DNA from: Corynebacterium sp. TAE3-ERU12
GTDB taxonomy: Bacteria; Actinomycetota; Actinomycetes; Mycobacteriales; Mycobacteriaceae
Assembly (NCBI RefSeq): GCF_019209905.1
Contig: NZ_JAHUTM010000001.1
Span: 62,001-126,000, forward strand
Direction: 5' to 3'
DNA length: 64,000 nt
In this document: positions 59,193-64,000 of the stretch, one piece after another
Position numbering within the stretch: position 1 is the first letter of the stretch
How the letters are laid out: every line of letters begins with the position of its first letter
The notes under the pieces: model-generated
The model's database searches: none
The model's input: only the letters and a program-made list of their open reading frames with translations
What the model was told of the DNA's origin: nothing
Program-made: the position numbers and the translations under genes

Positions 59193-60641
59193 ATGGCCAG
59201 CACTAACGACGTACTTCGCGCCCGACGCGACAATTCCGCATCTCCCGCCCGCCGCGCCCTGCGCCGCATCGTCGCCGGTTCGACCGCCACCGCCTCCGCA
59301 GCCGCAATGCTTCTGGCAACGGCAGTCCCGGCTGGCGCCCTCGAGGCCGCGCCCCACAAATTCACCGCCGATTCCCCCGCAGGCATCGACGTTTCCCGGT
59401 GGCAGCACCCCGGTTCCAGCCCCATCAACTGGAAATCCGTGAGCGACTCCGGCCGCGACTTCACCATCATTAAAGCCACCGACGGCGACGTTCCGCTCTC
59501 GCCGTACTTCGCCCCGGACTCGCTGGCCGCCAGCGAAGCCGGCATGGTGATCGGCGCTTACCACATGGGCCAGCCCGATAAGGACCCCATTGCGCAGGCC
59601 GACGATTTCGCCGCCGCCTTGGAACTGCAGCCCGCCGCCGCGAAGAAGCTGCCGCCCGTGCTGGACCTCGAATTCGCCAATGACCAGTCCCCGGAGCAGC
59701 TGCGCACGTGGACCCGCGCCTTCCTCGAGCGCCTTGAGGAAAAGACCGGCCGCAAGCCGATGATCTACACCTACCGCTGGTTCTGGAAGGAACAGATGGC
59801 GGGGACGAAGGAATTCGCCGAGTACCCGCTGTGGTACGCCTGCTACACCGATAACCCGCCGACGTACCTGCCCGGCGGCTGGGACGCGATGACTGTATGG
59901 CAGACCTCCAGCAAGGGCCGCGTGCCCGGAATCAGCACCGATGTGGACACCAACCTCTTCCACGGTTCCGACGCTGACCTGGAGAAACTGGTCAGCGAGA
60001 TCGGTGGCCTGATCCCGGCCCCCATCGCCCCGGATACCGACGACGATTCCGATAGCGACGCCGACGACGACGCCGATAAGCCGGCTCCCGCAACCGACGA
60101 GCCGGCCCCGATTGACGCCGAGGACATCGCGGACATTCTCGACCCGGATAAGATCCTCGACCCCGAGGACACCACCCCGGACACGGATTCCGATGACTCC
60201 GCCGACTCCGCCGAGAAGCCCAAGCCCGCCGACGAGCCCAAGCCCGCCGACGAGCCGGGCACGGACAACCCCGATATCGATAGCTCCGATATCGCCCCGG
60301 CTGACCTGCTCGAAGCCATCGCCGACCTGCTCGAGGCCGACGACATCACCCCAGCCCATATTGCCCGCGTGATCAACGCGGCCACCGGCAATAACCTGGA
60401 CCCGGAGCAGGCCATGTACCTCGCCGAGGCCCTGGCCAACCTGATTCAGCAAATCCAGCGCCAGCAGAATCCGGACAATAAGCCAGACACCCCGGCCCCG
60501 AATGGGGACCGCACCCAGCCGCTGGTCAACCTGGACGAATCCATCCAGGTGCTGCACGAAATGGCTCAGCGCGCCCAGCAGGATGGCCGGATCGTCACCC
60601 TGTCCGACGCGATTGCCGCAGTGAAGGGCGCCAGCCGCTAA
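59193..60641 (+). CDS. Secreted GH25 muramidase-like protein
   Basis: A 482-residue exported protein. An extended signal peptide (cleavage near AVPAGALEA, about residue 52) leads to a glycoside hydrolase family 25 domain: AGIDVSRWQHP at the first strand, PPVLDLEF with the catalytic acidic pair, YTYRWFWKEQM and AMTVWQTSSKGRVPGI. GH25 enzymes cut peptidoglycan between MurNAc and GlcNAc. The C-terminal ~200 residues are very Asp/Pro-rich with a duplicated PKPADE unit, then a helical tail. It is divergent from the M13 peptidase gene. Confidence 0.88.
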   Translation: MASTNDVLRARRDNSASPARRALRRIVAGSTATASAAAMLLATAVPAGALEAAPHKFTADSPAGIDVSRWQHPGSSPINWKSVSDSGRDFTIIKATDGDVPLSPYFAPDSLAASEAGMVIGAYHMGQPDKDPIAQADDFAAALELQPAAAKKLPPVLDLEFANDQSPEQLRTWTRAFLERLEEKTGRKPMIYTYRWFWKEQMAGTKEFAEYPLWYACYTDNPPTYLPGGWDAMTVWQTSSKGRVPGISTDVDTNLFHGSDADLEKLVSEIGGLIPAPIAPDTDDDSDSDADDDADKPAPATDEPAPIDAEDIADILDPDKILDPEDTTPDTDSDDSADSAEKPKPADEPKPADEPGTDNPDIDSSDIAPADLLEAIADLLEADDITPAHIARVINAATGNNLDPEQAMYLAEALANLIQQIQRQQNPDNKPDTPAPNGDRTQPLVNLDESIQVLHEMAQRAQQDGRIVTLSDAIAAVKGASR

Positions 60642-60664
60642 GGGCATAACCTCAGAAGCCAACG

Positions 60665-60704
60665 GCGCGAGCGCCGCGACAGGGGAAGGTCGCGGCGCTC
60701 GCGC
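60665..60704 (+). terminator. Perfect 16-bp hairpin after the muramidase gene
   Basis: GCGCGAGCGCCGCGAC and its exact complement flank an eight-base loop. No T tract follows on either strand, so it may be a factor-dependent or bidirectional terminator between convergent genes. Confidence 0.65.
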
Positions 60705-60741
60705 TGATCTGTACGCCGGCAGCCGAAGGCAGCCTGGCCAG

Positions 60742-61749
60742 CTACCTATCGGCCCAACGATTGCCGGGGGCCTGCCACAACGTCAACGTCGGCAAGAGCT
60801 GCTCGGGGTCGCTGACACACACCAGCGCGTCGACATGGCGGCGGTGAATCATGCCCGCGTCGGCAAGCCGGTACAGGAAAGTCAGCAACGGCTCCCAAAA
60901 CTCGCTGGGCCCCATGAGCACCACCGGCTGCTGGTGAATGCCGATATGTTGGCGCGTCCAGACCTCAAAAAGTTCCTCCAAAGTGCCCGCGCCGCCGGGA
61001 AGAGCGACGAACGCATCACCAAGGGCGTACATGCGTTCCTTGCGCTGCGGCATAGTGCCGACCTGCTCAAAACGAGTCAGGCCCTGATGCGCCAACTCCC
61101 GGGAGAACAACAACGCAGGCATCACCCCAGTGACCTCACCACCGGCAGCCAAGGCGGCATCAGCAACCGCCCCCATCAGCCCACTCGAACCGCCGCCGTA
61201 GACAACCTCAACACCATGCCGGGCAAGCACCTCACCGCAGGCAGCCGCAGCGGCAGCCCAGGCCGGATCGGTGCCCGCATTCGCACCCGCGAACACCGTC
61301 ACCGCAGAAATATTGCGGGCCGGGGTGTGCTCCCGCAGCCGCGGCAGCGTGTGATTGAGCAACATCGGCGCCAGATTGCCGGCCGGCACATACGGGTCCA
61401 CCCAGCGCAGTTCCTCGATCTCTGCCTGGGCGGTGACCTCCGGGGTATCCCCGGTATAGCGCAGGTGGTGGCCCACCACCCGCCGGCCCGGCTCATTGGC
61501 CGCAGTATCCGAGGCCGTGCCCCAGTCCACCAAGTCCGCAGCGGCCAGATGCACACCGAGCTCCTCGGACAGCTCCCGGATACAGGTGTCGACCGGGGTT
61601 TCGCCTGGTTCAGGTTTGCCGCCGGGCAGCATGAACATCCGGGTGCCGCGCTTGCGCACTGTCAGCACCCTGCCATCAGGCCGGGTCAGCACGCACGCGG
61701 CGACCTCAATCGGTGGTTGTGGTGATACTGGTGAATCAACTATTCCCAT
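60742..61749 (-). CDS. Nudix hydrolase - LOG family fusion protein
   Basis: A 335-residue two-domain protein. Residues ~15-140 form a Nudix domain with the full box GGKPEPGETPVDTCIRELSEELG. Residues ~145-335 form a LOG/TIGR00730 Rossmann domain with VFAGANAG, VYGGGSSGLMGAVADA and PGGAGTLEELFEVW, the nucleotide-5'-monophosphate phosphoribohydrolase signature. LOG enzymes release a base from a nucleoside monophosphate, so the fusion could clean up modified nucleotides in two steps (inference). The ATG lies ten bases inside the emb 3' end, so the two genes are translationally coupled. Confidence 0.88.
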   Translation of the reverse strand: MGIVDSPVSPQPPIEVAACVLTRPDGRVLTVRKRGTRMFMLPGGKPEPGETPVDTCIRELSEELGVHLAAADLVDWGTASDTAANEPGRRVVGHHLRYTGDTPEVTAQAEIEELRWVDPYVPAGNLAPMLLNHTLPRLREHTPARNISAVTVFAGANAGTDPAWAAAAAACGEVLARHGVEVVYGGGSSGLMGAVADAALAAGGEVTGVMPALLFSRELAHQGLTRFEQVGTMPQRKERMYALGDAFVALPGGAGTLEELFEVWTRQHIGIHQQPVVLMGPSEFWEPLLTFLYRLADAGMIHRRHVDALVCVSDPEQLLPTLTLWQAPGNRWADR

Positions 61750-64000
61750 GTCGCCTGATTTGCCGTATTGCCATCATCATCAGGGATCATCTTGCCAGGT
61801 GACCACAGGCCACTTCGAGTAATAACCTCACTATCAATCTCGGCGGGCACCGGTGCCACCCCATTCGTCCGGCGCGGGGTGAGCCGCTCCACCGAACCCC
61901 AGTCCCGACCCCAGTCATCCTTCTCATAGGTCGGCACCGCCACGGCATCATTGACAGTGTCAGCAATACCAAGCACACCACCGGCCGACGAGCCCTGCCA
62001 GGTATCAGTACTGGAAACCTTCATCTCCCGGTCCGGCATGATGCGGAACTTCGGATTCTCCGCCACCCCACCGAAATGGTCGAATGCACGCTGGCAGGGG
62101 AACTGCAACGCCACAACCCAGTCCGGCAAGGTCGGGTCATCACCAATGACATCAGTCAGCGGCGCCAGACGCGGCACCCGCGGCGGGGTCACCGCCAACC
62201 ATTCCTCATCGTCGAGGTTGAAATCCTCAGCCACCAGGCGCACCGCAGTCGCGCCCTCTGGCACCTGGTCCATTGGGGTGCGCAAATTACGCCAGGACGG
62301 CTCCGGGCCGATATCCAACGGCTCCACATCACCCAGGACTTCGAAGCCGTCGCCAGTATCACGGCCGAATTCGAATACCAGGCGCTGGCCGGGCTGGCGC
62401 ACACCATTGAAATCGTTATGGGCAATCCGGCCCGCGGCGGTGACCACCAGCAGTGGAGTGTCCTCGGTGGGCTTCGGCAACGCGAACCATGCCGACGTCA
62501 GCGCGGCAGGAACCTGAATATCGCTGCTGTACGAACCAAGCACCGGGATTTTCTGCCGGTTGAGGCCATACGGCAACCGTGCCCGAGAACCATTGACACC
62601 CTCATTGCCGAGGAAACCACCATTAGTGCCAGCATTCTGGCCCACTGCGAGGTTATCTTCCTCCAGCTCATCGGGGTCGACATTGGTGATACCGGAATGC
62701 ACCCACACCGCGTCGGCAGTCATATCGCGCGGCAGGCCATTGGGGGTAAACCCACGGCCAGTATCACCCGGGGCCAGGGAATCCTTCAGGTCCACACCGA
62801 TGGGGCGCAGGAAGTCCTCATTGGTGTTGGTTTCCATCAAAATATCGTCGGCCAGCGCACAGTGATTACCGGTCAACGACCGCAGATTACCCAGGCCCAC
62901 CGAGTACGCCGGGTACTGGGACACCATGCCCTTGCCCAGGGATGCGACCGAAAAACCGACAATCAAAAAGGTCGACACCACAATGGGGCTGGCGGCAATA
63001 GTGCCCAGGCGAACCCGTCGGGAAGTAGTCCCGACAGAACGCCCCCCGGCGTATTCCTCGTAGAAGCTCAGGGCAGCGCCGATACCAATAATGACCAAGG
63101 CGATGGCCAGCACAATGGTGTTCGCCTCCACCCCGCGCAGCTGTACGGTCTTATCGAACCACGGCACACCGTAGGAACTGACATACCACCAGCCATTAGT
63201 GCCGGTCAGCGCGTAGGCGAGGAGGAAGACCATAGCGCCGACGAACAGCACCTGGTTCCGCCGCGACCGCACCGCCCAGTGCGAGATCGCCATCGCCGCC
63301 AGGGCAGCCAGGGCGGCGCCGATACCGGCATACACACCGAAATGGTGCGTCCACTTCGTAGGCGTGAAGGTCATGAAGAACACGGTGCCCAAGTACATGA
63401 ACACCAGGCGCGAAGCCGGGGCGGAAACCGCGCCGGGCACGGTGCGGTGGCGCAGCATCGCCGCGATGGTGATCATCAGGCACACCAGCACCAAAATCAC
63501 CGCGAAGCGGCGTTCCATCGAACCATCAGCCGACGGCAGCAGCAGCCAGTACCAGCGGATCGGTTCCTCATACCAGGCCATCGACGGGCCGACCGCGCCG
63601 CGCACCCGCACCGCTTCCAGCACCGACGCCAGCGTCTGGTCGCCGAAGACCCCCACCAAAATTGCGGTACCGGCGGCTAAGAACGGGGCCAGCTGCATCA
63701 AGGCGGCACGCACCCCACCACCAAGCGGGCGGTGGCGTTCCACGACGATGCGGATCAGGGCGGGCAGGCCACCGAGCAGCGCGGCCACAGCCATCAGACC
63801 GGTGGGGCCACTACCCAGCGACAGGGTGGCAATGATGACCGCAATCGCGGCGGGCAAAAGCCGCCGGGTGTACACCGCGCGCTCAATGAATACCCAGGTA
63901 AGCAGGGCGCCGCAGGCAATGACCGGCTCCGGGCGCAGGCCGTTGTTGTACGGCAGCCAGAAGCTCAGCAGCACCCCGCCGGCCGACCAGTACGCCACCC
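61740..64000 (-). CDS. emb: Emb arabinosyltransferase, C-terminal part (cut by window edge)
   Basis: About 753 residues of a larger GT-C arabinosyltransferase; the N-terminus lies beyond base 64000. Visible are several membrane spans, the loop TNGWWYVSSYGVPWFD, and a large extracytoplasmic C-terminal domain with SYSSDIQVPAALTSAWFALP, characteristic of Emb carbohydrate-binding regions. FTPTKWTHHFGVYAG matches the conserved Emb segment. Emb proteins build arabinan of the cell-wall arabinogalactan from decaprenyl-phosphoarabinose. Corynebacteria usually have a single copy, so EmbA/B/C cannot be distinguished. Confidence 0.93.
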   Translation of the reverse strand, partial: VAYWSAGGVLLSFWLPYNNGLRPEPVIACGALLTWVFIERAVYTRRLLPAAIAVIIATLSLGSGPTGLMAVAALLGGLPALIRIVVERHRPLGGGVRAALMQLAPFLAAGTAILVGVFGDQTLASVLEAVRVRGAVGPSMAWYEEPIRWYWLLLPSADGSMERRFAVILVLVCLMITIAAMLRHRTVPGAVSAPASRLVFMYLGTVFFMTFTPTKWTHHFGVYAGIGAALAALAAMAISHWAVRSRRNQVLFVGAMVFLLAYALTGTNGWWYVSSYGVPWFDKTVQLRGVEANTIVLAIALVIIGIGAALSFYEEYAGGRSVGTTSRRVRLGTIAASPIVVSTFLIVGFSVASLGKGMVSQYPAYSVGLGNLRSLTGNHCALADDILMETNTNEDFLRPIGVDLKDSLAPGDTGRGFTPNGLPRDMTADAVWVHSGITNVDPDELEEDNLAVGQNAGTNGGFLGNEGVNGSRARLPYGLNRQKIPVLGSYSSDIQVPAALTSAWFALPKPTEDTPLLVVTAAGRIAHNDFNGVRQPGQRLVFEFGRDTGDGFEVLGDVEPLDIGPEPSWRNLRTPMDQVPEGATAVRLVAEDFNLDDEEWLAVTPPRVPRLAPLTDVIGDDPTLPDWVVALQFPCQRAFDHFGGVAENPKFRIMPDREMKVSSTDTWQGSSAGGVLGIADTVNDAVAVPTYEKDDWGRDWGSVERLTPRRTNGVAPVPAEIDSEVITRSGLWSPGKMIPDDDGNTANQATWE

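Noticed and set aside
59178..60662. A 494-codon frame antisense to the muramidase gene, as long as the gene itself
   Set aside because: Its glycine/valine-rich sequence shows no domain, while the + strand encodes a signal peptide and a GH25 domain.

Overview
The window is a GC-rich, gene-dense piece of an actinobacterial chromosome, almost certainly a Corynebacterium or close relative. The clues are the actinobacterial cell-envelope and signalling block fhaA-fhaB-pstP-rodA-pbpA-pknA-pknB (usually close to oriC), a fused LysX, an Emb arabinosyltransferase, a GT87 polyprenyl-phosphate-dependent glycosyltransferase and many genes that look leaderless. There are no insertion sequences, prophages, rRNA operons or CRISPR arrays. 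All annotation is by eye, without database searches.

Layout. 1-8 kb (minus strand): the FHA/phosphatase/RodA/PbpA/Ser-Thr kinase operon that coordinates elongation and division, with a good sigma-A-like promoter upstream of fhaA; pknB is cut by the window edge. 8.2 kb: tRNA-Leu(CAG) with a terminator. 8.4-12.4 kb: an McrBC type IV restriction operon with a Nudix gene attached, and beyond it a decayed second copy of that Nudix gene. 12.5-30.7 kb: mostly short transcription units (lipocalin, PAP2-like protein, SDR, secreted peptidase-like hydrolase, Rieske lipoprotein, YggS, lipase, GT87 enzyme, HrpB helicase, cation efflux, Ogt, hemolysin III, nitroreductase, AbiEi/DUF559 protein, old-yellow-enzyme/FadH-type reductase). 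30.9-37.7 kb: lysX, an esterase, two SDRs and a small membrane protein. 37.8-43.7 kb: a fatty-acid catabolism block of two FadD-type ligases and an acyl-CoA oxidase-like enzyme. 43.9-55.2 kb: HNH lipoprotein, gltBD, large-subunit catalase, S4 protein and a VOC protein. 55.2-56.0 kb: gene-poor decayed DNA with a cluster of GGAAACT operator-like repeats. 56.0-64.0 kb: a beta-decarboxylating dehydrogenase, an M13 peptidase, a GH25 muramidase, a Nudix-LOG fusion and the truncated emb gene.

Two sequence-level systems overlie the genes. (1) The 11-mer CGTCGGCAAGC (reverse complement GCTTGCCGACG) occurs exactly 34 times, about once per 1.9 kb, inside and between genes, where under one copy is expected by chance. 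Every genic copy sits in one of two frames (Leu-Ala-Asp or Val-Gly-Lys). Nine further copies have one fixed substitution (CGTCGGAAAGC). This resembles a DNA-uptake sequence, a Chi-like site or a chromosome-organisation motif, and is the most striking feature of the window. (2) A ~70-bp palindromic element built from CCGTAC and AATTGCGC blocks is present in nine intergenic copies. Two pairs lie inside a ~330-bp cassette duplicated 37 kb apart.
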